Of a DNA stretch of 64,000 nt, positions 1-13,042 are shown in pieces. Numbering within the stretch: position 1 is the stretch's first letter; every line of letters begins with the position of its first letter. The translations under genes were made by a program, and so were the position numbers. The stretch covers positions 21,116 to 85,115 of the forward strand of contig CAKAEH010001298.1 in assembly GCA_916381525.1 (NCBI GenBank), in the 5' to 3' direction. Source of the stretch: Cercopithifilaria johnstoni (taxonomy: Eukaryota; Nematoda; Chromadorea; Rhabditida; Onchocercidae). The notes beneath the pieces are model-generated. The model ran no database searches and had not been told where the DNA came from. It saw only the letters and a list, made by a program, of their open reading frames with translations.

Positions 1-506
1 AAACATGTGTATTCTCGATGATTTGAATTTACCCATGTCATTCTTTAACTCTTTTACAGCACTTATCTTTCCATTACTTCCGATGATAAGAAAACAATGC
101 TACTATATTTAAGAATATCATTTGATTCGTTGTCGTATCAGTTAATCAAAAAATAAACAAACCACTGAATGGATAGAGAATGAAAAAATGGAAATTTCTG
201 AATTAAATCAATCTGTTTTTATTGTCGAAGAAATTGTCCCAGAATTTAGTGAACTTGTATTTAAGATACCAGCACTTCGACATAAGTGATTCAGTTACAA
301 CTTGAATAGATATATTATGGCGTAACTTTGATATTTGAGCTTAACACACCAGAAAAGTAACCTGGTTATAATTCTCGAAGATAAGATAACATGAATGACT
401 TCTAATAATAGCAGCTTCTGTCTATTCTTTAAAAAGTATGAAACGTAAGTAATGAATTTCTTGAGACAAATACACTTTTGGCAAATACACTTAAAACATT
501 TTCTCT

Positions 507-544
507 GTTATGCAAATACTGAAAAGTTATGCAAATACTGAAAA
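507..544. repeat. 19-bp perfect tandem duplication
   Basis: Two identical adjacent copies of a 19-bp unit (GTTATGCAAATACTGAAAA) at 507-525 and 526-544. It is probably a slippage or small duplication event and no function is evident. Confidence 0.9.
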
Positions 545-857
545 GCGCAAATTTCATGAATTGTAAAAAAAGTCTATGCACGGACTTTTTCTCACTTCTA
601 CACTTATTGTTCGTGCCAGCTTATTCTCACTCACGTTTCACTAAATACCAATTTGAAATTTGTGTCTAATAGTAAAGTCTTTCGAAAGATGTACTTTCGA
701 ATTATTAAGGTCAGTTTGGAAAGTGGTTGTCGAAAAGAAATTAACTATTGCAAAAATGAATTATAACTAATAGACAATTAATTATTAATTTTTGATAAGT
801 TAATTTGATTGCAAAAAAAAACTATCAAAAAGATGAAATTTTTGCATGAAATATAAA

Positions 858-912
858 TGTGTGCGTGTGTGTATGTGTGTGTGTGTGTGTCTGTTTGTCT
901 GTCTGTCTGTGC
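858..912. repeat. TG / TCTG compound microsatellite
   Basis: Interrupted (TG)n followed by (TCTG)n. On the minus strand it produces a spurious open frame rich in Thr/His that I do not consider coding. Confidence 0.95.
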
Positions 913-2329
913 ATGTGATTTTCGTAATAAAAATTATAGGGTAAAATGAAATTGCTTCAGAAACTAACGAAATTGCTTCCAAGTGGTCGGTTGTATTTTC
1001 TCTTACTGTTGTGTAGAAATCTGTTGAAGAGATAAGGCTGTATTGGAAGTTTAGATTTAATAGTTTAAAGCAAAATACTCTTTTTTTCAACATTTGATTC
1101 AATGCATTTAATATTTCATTCAAATTTTACTTCCAATTATTTGCACAAATAAATTTATTTTAATGATAGAGATGAAAATTCTGGAGAAATTTCAAATAAT
1201 AATTACACTGAATCAAAGAAATTTACTTATAAAATTAAAAGTGTGTTCAGTTCAAAGTTTGCTTCAAATAATAATTTACAACGGATAAAATAGGAAGGAA
1301 AGATCAAAAACTCTTTTTATTTAAGAGTTAAAGTAATTAGCGGAAAAAAAGATCGAAGGAGAATATTCATAAAGTTTGTAAAAATCGCCGCAAACGGACG
1401 AACGATATCAGTCTAACGAGATTAATTCATTAAGTAGCATTTCTAATATTCGTCTTACTACTACTTTGTTCTTTAATTCTTTAAAATTTATAAATAATGA
1501 TTGCATACTCGCAACTGTTTAATCTGTTAATCAGCAATCATTAATGATAAGCTAATGAGCTTATAATTACATTTCCATTGCTCTGCTAATATGTGCACGG
1601 TATTAATTAATTATTAGCGCTAAATCAATTTATATTATCACTTTTGAGCGACTACCAATCACAGTAAGTGAATAATGAATTGCAGGAAGTTTAAAATAAT
1701 GAGATAAGATTTGCTACGAAATCTAACGTTTGACTCTAGTTGTACAGTAAAAAATTGATTTATGTTTTAGTAATTAAATGATTACTTAAAATTTAGCAAC
1801 ACTAATCCACCATGGAATACTATTAAATTGTAATCATATTGAATGAGAATATATCAAGCAAAAGTAAATTACTTCAGAACAATCCGCGAACTTATGCAGT
1901 AATAATGCAATCGATTAACGATTCCGCTTATAGTAATTATAACGCTTTTGGAAGATCTGCAGAACCAATACAAACTGGTAGAAAACCGAACATTGAATTT
2001 TACGGTGTAAATAAGTAAGCAAATATTTAGGTGTATTTGATAGAGAGAAAATCGATTCTTTTGTTTTGTCGGTATGAGCAAATTCGATATGTGTTAAAAG
2101 TACTATAAATTTTGTTCAATTTAATAATAAACTGAAAACTTTTTTTAACTTGTTGTAGCAATAAAAAGAAATTTTGTTGCATTGCGCACATTAAATTCTC
2201 TGATATTTAAGTTAGTAAAATATTAGAAAGTATATTTGATTAAAATAAACTTTTTTGGAATGAAATAGCGCTTTTCGTTGAAGTTTTTGTGCTGCCTAAG
2301 TTTGTACTAAATAATTTCAAACTTTCTAG

Positions 2330-5300
2330 ATCATCAATTTATGGGCAAGAACATCAATTGCAACCGGATTATCTGAGCGATTTGAAAGGACAGCAGCAGC
2401 CGAGAAACACGGAATTATCTTCCTACATGCATTCAGAACCGGAAAAGAATTATGGAAGTAAATATGATATGGAGTTTCAACAGGATTTTTTGATAAAGCC
2501 GGAAAGGAGAAGACATCGAAGACACGGAAGGAGGCGTTCTCATCGCAGTAGACACAAACATCAGCATCGTTCAAGAATTGAGTTATACTTGACTTTTTAA
2601 TACTAAAGAATTTTAGATTAAGCCGATATTACAGACAATTAACTGCAATTTTGCTATTTATCAATGTTAAAACTGAATTGATGATGGACTTTATGGCGTG
2701 CTGGGAGTAATAATGACAACTCATTTCCGGTACATTCCATTAGTTACAAAAAACTGGTAGTGCTAATAGTTAATTAATTTACATTGGACACATACATATT
2801 AATCAACTAGTTTAAACGCTAAATCTTTTGTTCGTATATTTAATATTTTTTAGGTCATGACAAACGGATATGTGACAGATTTTGGAGGAATTTTTGCAGT
2901 CTTTTTAAAACGAAAGAAAAACGCCACCAAAAGCATCGAAAATACAGAAAACGTAAATGTTTCAAGCTGATTTTTTAAAGTTTCTTGAAATGGTAATTAT
3001 TTTCAACATTTCAAATACTCCGGCATATTAACAGATCATCATCGTATTCGAGAACAACCATCAATCGGTGAAGGATACCCAGGCGTACAAGGGGCACCCT
3101 CTGCCAGATCAATGTCCTCAATTTCTGCAGCACCGGAAGCAAAGACCTTGCAGACAGTGCCGCTTCATTCAGCGGCATTGGAAACAGATCAAAGGAAAAA
3201 GGTAGTTGAGGAAAAGATTGAAGAAAAGGAAAAATCGAATGAAAAAGCTACAAGTATGACATTCAATTTTCAAAATAGAAAACTAATTGTCAAAAGATTT
3301 TAAAACTAAAAAAGTGAAAAATAAGAGTGAGAAAGAATTATATAAGCCAAAAATTCATTGTTCGTTTCAATTTTAACAAAATTTTGAAATTTAAAATTTT
3401 AAGTATTTAAGGAATTCTTTATAGAAACTAAAACTTTTGAAAAGGAAAAAGCAATTTGTAGTGAAAAAAGGTAATACTTTCGAGTAATTTAACAAACTTT
3501 AAATTCTTTTTATTAGTTTAGCTTTTTAATTGTTTGCTTTAAAAGAAATATATTCTGATAATAGGAATCTAATGAAATGTACTAAGAATCTTAATATGAA
3601 TCTCAATAAAAAATATATCAATAAATATTTTTTTCAATGTAGCATTCCTCTAATTTTAACTTTCATAGTATCGGTGGAGCAAATGCAACAAAAAACGCCT
3701 GAAATTGTATGCTTTATAATATGCCTTTTGTCTTTATCCTAATTTTCTTTTTTGTAATTTTTCATCTATTTTTTATAACAAAAATAAATTCTTATAAATT
3801 ACATCGAATAAACTTCTTTCGCTCTTTCCAAAATTCAAAGTATTTTATATTCAATGCATATTTTTGAAAATTATAAAATTTAAAAATACAATGTCAACTA
3901 ACAAATAAATTTAAAAAAAAGTGAGCTAAAATGGAAGAACGGAATACCATTCTCATTTTGTGCTTTAATTCATTTGTTGGATTAATTTTGGGATATGAAT
4001 TTATGATTTTAAGATATCGAGAATAAAATTAGTGGACGAATTGCCATCGGCTAAACAGGTTGATGATGAAGATCAACGTGAGTTCTACGTTTTTAATCCT
4101 ACAACTCTTATATATTTTTTAAACCAATTCGGCTGACTTTAAGTTAAGCGGACCCTTAATATATTTTTATATAATTAATTATTGACTAAGTGATTTATAG
4201 GTTCTTCGTTTTTTACTAATAACATTGTGGGATAAAAAAGTCTATAAGATTCATAAAATCTCTGTTTAAAGAATTATTATAATTTTAGAATTTTTGACTC
4301 TGAATCAGAAGGTTTTATTATTTAAGTTACTATTAATTAACGAAAGGTTTGCATTCCATTGGAATTATTAATAATTTCAATGTAATAATTTTCCTATTTC
4401 TTTGCTTAATAAAGTTTGATGGACACGTAAAATTTTGCATTATAATTCCTTTGATATTATAGAAATGCGACAAAAGCGAAAAGTTATTCAATTCATTGAA
4501 CAAATTGCAAAAGCTGGAATGGAAGGGATGAAAGATGAATTTGTGCAATGTCGATCTTTCATCCCAAATGCTATTGCGCGAACTGCGCATGATCAAAATT
4601 TGAAAAGATGCCGCTATCCAGGTATAATTTTAATACCTTTTTGCAAGAGAGAGTAAGAGAGAGAGAGAGAGAGAGAGAGAATGTTTGTTTGTATTTGAAT
4701 AAATTTAAGTATTTAAAAACACTTTCAAATTCTATCTTTGTAATTTTACTTACAAGTAATTTCTATTTTTTGCCATAAATTTCAATTTCAGTTTCAATGA
4801 ATCTAAACAATTTTAAGGCTTTCCTAAATGAAGCAATAATACATCATATAAAAAATTTCATATGAAATTGTTCGCATGCATATTAGAAACAGAAAATAGT
4901 AAATTTCAATTTTCATTCAGATATAATTTGCATTGATCAAACACGTGTTGTGCTTAAAAGTCATAGCGATGGTTCGGATTTTATACATGCAAATCGAATT
5001 CCACTTGGAGATAATCCCAATGAGGTTTCATTAGTGCTTATGTAGAGATATGAAATGACATTATTCGGCAGATGTATCCTTCTGAATTCTTATCTTATCT
5101 TATACTTCTTTAGAATTTTGCTTAGATCATCATTACGCAATTGCCATTATTGAATACGGTGAAACATTTCTGGGAAATGATTTGGCAGGAAAATGTTCAA
5201 ATAATATTATTGTTTTTAACGTTAAATGAATGGAAGCAACATGCTGAAAATATTCAGCTCATTCCTGGCAAAGGGTTTAATTTCAATAATTAAGTTAAAA

Positions 5301-6916
5301 TTATTTAGTTTGAAAAATTCGAGAAAGCAATTTCTTATTCTCTTATCAATTATCACTTAATGCAAATCTTTTGATTTTGAATTGAATTTCCGACTTGCTT
5401 AAATTTTGAAATATTACAGAAAATGCTTGCACATTCAAGAATTTATGACATTGACACATAAAAATGATATTAATATCACATCTGATTGGCTCGTTCGTGA
5501 ATACTATCTATCGAAAAACAATGAAACACGTCGAATTTTATGGCTTCATTATAGTGGATGGGAACCAAATCGATCACCAAAAAATTGCGAATACTTATGG
5601 CCTTTACATTCATCCTTAAGGTATAATTAAAGCATTTAACGCTTCATTAATTATATTAAATAGCCGACGAAATGTGTGAGTGCTATCGAACTATTGGATT
5701 CCCATTATATCCGTTTATTAATTTAATTTTTTATCTTTTTCTAATCTACAAAGATTCAAGGAGCTATCATTGATTGATTACTCAATTAAGTTTAATAGTT
5801 GAGTATTTCAGATATTTCATATATCTGAATTACAAAATCAAAAATTTATTACCTAAATCTGAGTTTACAATAATTCAATCATTGGAAGGATTTTGTTTGT
5901 CCTTTTTAAAACATGATTAAATTTTTCTTTCTTTTTGAATTTAGGAAGATGCGTCGCCCATACGTATGCATGAGCCTTGCTGGAGCTGGAAGAGCTGGAT
6001 GTTATGCCGCTTTAGAAGTATAATTTCAATAGATCTTTTCAAACTAAATTTTCCACATTTTTTTTACCATTGAAAGAAATAAATATCATATGAAATTTCG
6101 AAGTGATCGGATACGATAGCATTAGCACAAGAAATCTTTAATTAATGAAAAATTTGAAATAAAATTACAAATTAGTTTCAAAATTTTCAGTATTCCTTTT
6201 TCTATTAAAATTTTCAGTATTAAGTTATGCAAAAATAAACTTAACGCTTTCAGTGGGCGCATTTAATGTTGCATGATAAGGGTGCTTCAACGATAAACAT
6301 TGCTGAGTGTGTGCGGAAAGTTCGTACATATCGAATGCATGCTGTGCAAACAATTGCACAATTTCAATTTCTCTACATGGGCATTCAACGTCATATCTTT
6401 CTTGTTGAGGTTAGTCATGGTAAATTGGCTGTTCTTTGAATTTTAGTTTATTTATTGTTCAAATTTTGAATTATATTATTGATGATTGTAATAATATTTC
6501 ACCAAATTCTCTTTTAAAATTTATCAACTGTTTCCTATTTTCGGACAATAAAAAAGTTATGATAATGAAAATAATCGATATATCATTGAGCCTTACATTC
6601 GAACTTTCTCTTCTACTAATATAATTTTAGCTCTAACTAAGCTATTTTAATTATAACTAATTTCGCTTTAGTAGCTAAACTGATATTACAGTATCACTCA
6701 TCTTATTACTATAATATTTAATTTTCTTAAAAAAAACTATCTCTACTAGATAGATTATTATTAAAATATGACATTTAAGTAAAAATATTTCAGAAATTTC
6801 GAAAAGAAATTTTATCTGAGCAACGAATGTTTGAAGCAACAAAGAAATGTTCCTCTATTGAATATAATTATTTTCGATGCGACGGTTATCCAACAAATGA
6901 TCATTTCGACTTATAA
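2330..6916 (+). CDS. Protein tyrosine phosphatase-like protein, predicted catalytically dead (pseudophosphatase); 5' end unresolved
   Basis: Supported exons: 2330 to about 2457-2568, 2854-2952, 3035-3253, 3669-3706 (tentative), 4014-4077, 4463-4621, 4921-5024, 5126-5274, 5420-5620, 5945-6017, 6254-6409, 6794-6916 (stop 6914-6916). Phases agree at every junction from 2854 onward. The N-terminal part is low-complexity and rich in Arg, Lys and His. The PTP domain starts near 4463. Recognisable blocks are the pTyr-loop region (CRYPDIICID), the FIHANRIP and ITQLPLLNTVKHFWEMIW blocks (family: DYINAN, TQGPLPNT..FW.M.W) and the C-terminal VQTIAQFQFLY block. The catalytic loop reads MSLAGAGRAG where active enzymes have HCSAGxGRTG, and the WPD loop reads WEP. 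Both catalytic residues are therefore missing, while the loop Arg remains. Nematodes have several such proteins (for example EGG-3/4/5 in oocytes); I cannot assign an orthologue. An alternative donor at 3202 would join 3201 directly to 4014 in phase and skip the small exon. Confidence 0.85.
4645..4681. repeat. (GA)n microsatellite
   Basis: An almost pure GA run about 23 bases into the intron that follows the exon at 4463-4621. Confidence 0.95.
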
Positions 6917-7005
6917 TATGAAATTTTAATTTACAAAAATTTATTTCATTCAACAATATATCTGCACATGAAAAATTTGTTTTGCATATATTATATATAG
7001 AGGGC

Positions 7006-7011
7006 AATAAA
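7006..7011 (+). terminator. Candidate polyadenylation signal of the phosphatase-like gene
   Basis: A canonical AATAAA about 90 bases after the stop at 6916. The spacing suits a short nematode 3' UTR. The cleavage site cannot be seen. Confidence 0.6.
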
Positions 7012-8144
7012 CGTATTTCAGAGATAGTTCAATTTCTTACATTTAATATGTCATGTTTAAGATGAAAATGATAATAACAAATACTGTCAGTATTTCTTGA
7101 AGTTTGTCTTCAGACAAAAAAATCTGTCATTAACATAAAATTTTTTTCTTTGCAAATTCTCATACAATGTTGTAAATCGTAAAAAAATTATTTTCTCCAT
7201 TTTTTGACTTATCTAAATGAATATTAAAAAGAGAGCAATTGATTAACATAGACTAGTCGTTATTTTTTGCTGACAAATATCGGCAAATTCCGATTTATAT
7301 GTTTCCGGATTTTATTCATTTCATCTATTTGCAAGCTTGTTATTCAAAAATCATGCAAATCGATAGAAGAAGAAGCATTTATTATTAAAATGCAAATTAA
7401 AGGGACCCATTGAAAAGCTTTAACGGTTTCAGAACGATTGGTAAGGCACTGTTAGATGAGTAAAGTTTTTTTTTTTATAGGAAAGTAAAAGTTTTAGCTC
7501 GGAGTGACTAATGTAGTATCGATGCAAGGTCAGGTCATCTTTACAAGTTTAATACTTCATCTTCTCGAATAGTTTTTGCCTTCTATACAATTTGAATGTT
7601 TTAAAAAATACATTCAAAGAAAATTTTTCTATTTTTAAACTCTATTTTCGAAAGTACAAAGGTTATATTTGCGTATTTCATGAATCATCTGTGAAATGGC
7701 GGTACTTTTACTGATTGATGTATGAGTCAGGAAATCAATTTTTCGCATGCTTTAGTTATAACAAAAGTTTTGGGATTCCCAATGAAAATAATCGTTATCA
7801 ACGGTTCCTGAGATTTCTCGAGGAAAAAGCTCATTTTGACTGAGATACAGCGCGGTGCACGCATTACACTATTTTTCTGATTTCTCCTGAATCCATTCAA
7901 GCAATGCATCCTTTTATTTCACCTTAAACATTCCTCACTATATAAGAGAGGGTTATAACACATTTTTATCATGTTATATTATCACCATGCACTTCATTGT
8001 GACAGTTCACATATTATTATGATGCTGTTTCAGATTTCCACATTATTGGGATGTTTGTGCTATCAATTCCGCATATTTCTTAAATAAGTATTAGATCCAG
8101 AAATATATTGCAACTAATCAAATAATAAGTTAATGCATTAATAG

Positions 8145-8184
8145 ATGATCTATAATCGATTGACTCAAATGATCTATAATCGAT
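8145..8184. repeat. 16-bp direct repeat, two copies
   Basis: ATGATCTATAATCGAT occurs at 8145-8160 and again at 8169-8184, a 24-base period. No function is evident. Confidence 0.85.
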
Positions 8185-10000
8185 CGATTTGGCTGACTGA
8201 TTTTTGAAAAGATAAAAATTCAATGCTTAATGTGTGAATGAAACATCAAAATAATCATGAGATATTATTAGTACAAATCTTCATCTACTCTTAGAATAGC
8301 TGCTTTCTTTTTGCGATAAACCGCTCTCGTCCGAATTTAAAAACATTTTCCTAATTTTACGTTTCCTCAAAATTTAAAGTTGTTCTAAATTATTCCAGAA
8401 TTTTTTACATCTCATTTTTCCGATACTTATTGCATAATTTGAATAAAACTTTTTGCAATATATAATTACACGTACTTCGGATATCGTTAAGGAAAGCTTC
8501 AAGGATAAGTGTTTCGCATTTTTGAAATAATGATTGTTTTAATGAGAAAGGATAGAGAAATGAATTGAAAAAGGTCAACAATTATCTAATTTGACGAATT
8601 TCTGTCTTCGTTATTAAATTTCAGGTCAGCAAAATCAATTTATCCATTTTATTTGTCTTTTTTCTACATAACCTGATCAATTTATAGTTAGGATTTTTCA
8701 ACTTCGCCACAAATGCTGATAACAATGATGACATGTACACGATAACCAGTTTCATTTCAGTATCTTACCTGTCTCTCCCTCTCTCTCTTCATTTTAAACC
8801 ATCTCTCTACTGTTGTTTATTTACAAGCACACCTTCCCTGTCATTCGGCACAAGTCATTTATTGCAATAACAAATTTTTTTTCTTTTTTTGCTTTCAAAA
8901 ATTCATTCAATATATTTGCAGTTGTTGTAAGTCTTCTCAGTAACATTACACATTTTTTAGGCCTTAACACTCTTCCTTTTCTTATCTCAACAATTTTCAT
9001 TGCTATCATTTATCTGTTCGATAGTTCTAGTTAAAGAATGAATTAGGAACAACTGTCTTCATAGATATATTATCACATTATTATTTTAGGCTCTATCGAT
9101 TATTCTTCTGTGGCTAAACAACTTATCAGAACCGACGATCATTCTCATAATTGGCTTTAATTTCTTTCAAATCAATATTCAAAACCTGAATTTAAACTTT
9201 CGAGGAAACCTTTCATTAAAAAAATATACAACGAAAGAATAAAAACAATATGAAGGAAGACGGCGGTGCAATTACGGTTCGTTACTATTTTTTTATAGTT
9301 TATCAATTTTTTGTTACTTATTTAAAACTTTGAAATGGAAAATCTCGAAAATGAAAGATCCTAGTAAAAAAGTATGAAGATGTAATTTTGCTTCCATACA
9401 TGATTAAGTAATTTTCTGCATTTAAATAGATGTTAAACAACTTGTTGACAATGGAGCTGATAAAAAGGGGGTTTCTTGTTTCAAAAATGTTTGATTCCAG
9501 GGCGCTAATAGATGGATATTGGCAATATTACCTATTATATCCATTATTAATTAACAATAATTAAGTTGATTTAAGTGATATAATTATTAAAACATTTATT
9601 GGAGCATTATTAAAACATTATTTAACATAGCATGATTTCGATATTTACAAGAATTATTTGGAACAAAAAAAAAGAATTAATTAATAAATAGCAAATAAAA
9701 GATAATAATAATTGTGGAGGAGTAAAAATAAAAAGAAGAAAAAAGCAGCATTACTTCTGATATATACAATATTTTAAGAGAGATAAAGTAAGTGAGAATA
9801 ACTTTGAAATGTTTTCATTTGCTTCTTCCTCTTTTCATTTGAAAGATTCGAATTAAATATGAAATGTAAGATTAAAAGACTTTAAAAAAAAAAGAAATGT
9901 AGGATAGGTGATTTCAATATTCTCTTCCTTCTCTTTAATTATAACTCATCTCTGACGCAAAATCGAAACGATCATGGGATGGAAGTAAATAAAAGCGAAT

Positions 10001-10004
10001 TGGT

Positions 10005-10044
<40 letters not shown>

Positions 10045-10050
10045 GTGTAT
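10001..10050. repeat. (TG)n microsatellite
   Basis: A GT run with occasional TATG interruptions in the intergenic region. Confidence 0.95.
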
Positions 10051-10534
10051 TTTGTAGTTAGTTGATAAACAAATTTGATTTATTTTAATTTATTTCAGAT
10101 TATCCTTTTTGAAAATTAGATTAAAAAATGATAATGGTACTATCATATGTGTATAATATCAGACAAATTGAGCTTATCCCTAATGAAATAGATGGATGAG
10201 ATGACAGGTTATATGATGAAATGTTTTGAGAATTATTCAACTTATCATATTACAATCTTTCCGTCCATTTCATTCGTCTTTTTATTATCACTTTTTTGTT
10301 TTGATATTTGGAATTAATTTTCATAATTCAATGCAGGAAAGGCAACCGTATTGTTGTCCCATTCATCACTAACGTCAACAACCCTTTCGTACGTCTGTTT
10401 TCTATTCGGCGTTTAATGTGATTTGACGTCCATTGAAATCTATCAACTTTTTCAATATTCTCACAAATTTAACTGAACCTTAGATATATACTTCTCTCAT
10501 CGATATAATGTTCTGGTCATCGCGTTTGCATACA

Positions 10535-10600
10535 ATATATATATGTGTATGTGTGTATGTTTGTGTATGTGTATATGTGTGTGTATAAATATAAATATAA
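10535..10600. repeat. Imperfect TA/TG microsatellite
   Basis: An (AT)n to (GTAT)n to (ATAA)n low-complexity tract in the eat-6 upstream region. Confidence 0.9.
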
Positions 10601-10755
10601 GTGAAATGGAAGGGATAGTGGTTAAGAGGAAGAATGATGTGATTAGAAGATAGCTTATTAGGAAGCAGTGAAGTATATTATGTGCAACGACTCATTTATG
10701 AAAGTTAACTTTTAAAAAGAGGAATGAATGTGAGAGAGGGGAAAAAAGAGTAAGG

Positions 10756-10787
10756 TATTGATCGATGTGAGATATTGATCGATGTGA
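10756..10787. repeat. 17-bp tandem duplication
   Basis: TATTGATCGATGTGA at 10756-10770 recurs at 10773-10787, a 17-base period. Each copy contains the palindrome ATCGAT. No function is evident. Confidence 0.85.
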
Positions 10788-13022
10788 TGCAGAAGTAGCC
10801 TGAAATGGACGTGGGTCGCTCGTTTCTTCCATCTCATCGGGATATGAATCGATAGTAGCAGCAGTGAATGATGTTTAGTTTTATGTATTGTCTTGCTGTG
10901 AACACCAAATGCTATACAATGCCATACCATGCCTATCCTATGCTATGCTATGCTTTTCACTTTGGTCATTACATTCCTTTCTCATTCCTTCCCATGCCCT
11001 CCTCATCCCTATGAGCAAGTCCTTTCAAATGCTTATTTCTTGCTGACATCTAACTCCCTCATGTTTTTTGCTTTTTTTCTGGAATAACAAATTCGGCTAT
11101 CATTGCAGTTAATTTCTATGACTTCGGAATTTGATTTCTTTTCCAGCAAATTTATAGTCTGAAATCTCGCTTAATGACGAGAGGTTGGAGTAGAGAAGTG
11201 GAAAGAAAATTTTTTTTGGAAACTGGTTGGAAATTAGTTTTCGACAGAATTGAGTTATTTATTCTTTTCTGTATGTTTAGACTAAAGTGAAATTGTGCAA
11301 ATTTAAGAATTGTTATATATTTTTTTCTTTTGTTTACTTTTATTGAAGGTTCATTTTGTAATGCTGAAATTAATTTATAGTCAGATCCATCTTTCTTGTA
11401 ATCGGAAGGATAATATCGTTGGGCTTTTACAGTTTACTAAAATATAAAATTGCCTCTTTTCCGGTTCTCTGTGGATATATATGGGACGATACTATAGTAA
11501 GTAGTAAATTGTATTGCAGTAAAATTCGAAAAACTGTTTCCTTTGCATTGCTTTCGTCTCTTTTTGTTATTTTCTGAATGCTTTCGTTTTAATTACGTAG
11601 AAAAAGTCGGGATTCCTTGAAGTCTTAATTTTCCTTAAGATTTTTTAATTTTTACGGAAATTTTAAAAGACATAGAAACATGGGTTTCTGATTGCTATGG
11701 TCCGTTCACCGGAAAGGCGCGTAGTGGACTTTATGCTGAGCACTTCTTGAATGTATGACTGCGTGAAAAATTTATTAATAAAACCGGTGATTAACTTAAT
11801 GTTATACTTAAATTTATGATTCTACAAATTGGTTCTATGATACTTATTACTTGCTAGTATTTACAGTAGATATTTCGGATAGTAAAATTAACGATAACTA
11901 ACTGGATTAAACTATCTGTAAACTATGTAAACATTTATTAAAACTATACCACTTGAAAATTTGTTTTTCTTTTTTAGGTGAAAGCTATAAGCGAATAGTT
12001 TATAATATATATAATATAATATAATATATAAATATATATAAAGAATAGTTTTCTAATCAACAAAAATCACTAACATGAAAATTTTTTGGTTGACACTTTG
12101 ATAAGTAAATTAATGACCCCAGACAATTCTTTCATTAATTGTCATCTTCTGGGAAAAAATCAGTCTGATAGAAAAATCAGTCCACAGTTTTGTTGACAAT
12201 ATAAGGAGAATCTTGATAAATAGTTACTCTCATAACACATCACAAGCTCATTTTGCTTATTTTTAACAAATAACCCTCATGTTTATCTGACCAATAAATC
12301 CGTCGATGTCGTTTCGTGTCATGTCGTATCGTTTCTCACCATCTCCTCAAGTTAGCTTAATCTATTCTCTCTCTTGTTATTTTCGAAGGACTACTGCTCT
12401 CTTCGTCCGTATGCTGCTTCCTAATATTACTTTATACGTAACTGCGATTAGTATGTTTCTCTGCATGTTCCTTTAATTGTTCAAATAATCTCTGTGACAA
12501 TGGCGCTATCTACTGTCCAATTTTTTTGAGAGTTATCATGATGACATGAGAGAAATTTGTGTTTGCTGCATTTCATAAGGATAAGATTTTCTCATACAAT
12601 GATAGGGTTAATGAAGGATATTACTGTTGTAGTGATAACGGCACTTACTGTGCTAACATTTGCTAGAGAAGGAAATTTGCAAGAGAAAAAAAATTAGGTA
12701 TCGTTGAATCACTTAATATACCTGAAAATCTGCTGGAATAAGAACGATGTTATTATTTCGGGAAAGATTAAGAAATCGACTTCTTATTCAAGCTCAAATA
12801 ATATTTGAATCTTTTGTTCGAGCTTGAAATGCAGAATCAAAGAAAAAAACAAATGTATAAACTCTTTTTCTGGAATATTCTCAAGACTAAGTGAAGTTTA
12901 TCTCGTAGCTGCTACAAATTAAATGAATATGAATCGATACTAGACGATTGCTATCTTTTTATGAATTAAACTGTTATCGATGTCTTGGAAGATGACTAAA
13001 TGCAAGATTTCGAAATGATGCT

Positions 13023-13042
13023 TTTATTTATAGGCACAAGAT
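13023..13042 (+). promoter_or_regulatory. Putative spliced-leader acceptor of eat-6
   Basis: The TTTATTTATAG sequence ends at 13033 and is followed by 9 bases and then ATG. This matches an SL trans-splice site, though a cis intron after a 5' UTR exon would look the same. Confidence 0.45.

Larger units (their letters stand above)
1..2329. other. AT-rich upstream region, no gene recognised
   Basis: No reading frame here resembles a protein-coding exon. It probably holds the promoter and the missing first exon or exons of the phosphatase-like gene that follows, because the first exon I can support opens right after a TTTCTAG acceptor at 2329 and has no in-frame ATG near its start. The only structured elements are a 19-bp tandem duplication near 507 and a TG/TCTG microsatellite near 858. 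Confidence 0.6.
7012..13033. other. 6-kb intergenic region between the phosphatase-like gene and eat-6
   Basis: No convincing gene on either strand. It holds (TG)n tracts near 10001 and 10535, a duplicated 16-bp motif (8145-8160 and 8169-8184), a 17-bp tandem unit near 10756, an AT-only run near 12001, and a short less AT-rich patch near 11700-11760 with only 24 open codons. It probably contains the eat-6 promoter and any untranslated exons. Confidence 0.6.

Noticed and set aside
800..1123. 107-codon minus-strand frame
   Set aside because: Much of it is translated microsatellite (Thr/His repeats), with no splice context and no family resemblance.
2289..2329. Extension of the first phosphatase exon upstream to a GTG
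   Set aside because: GTG is not a credible eukaryotic start and the sequence just before 2330 looks like an intron ending TTTCTAG.
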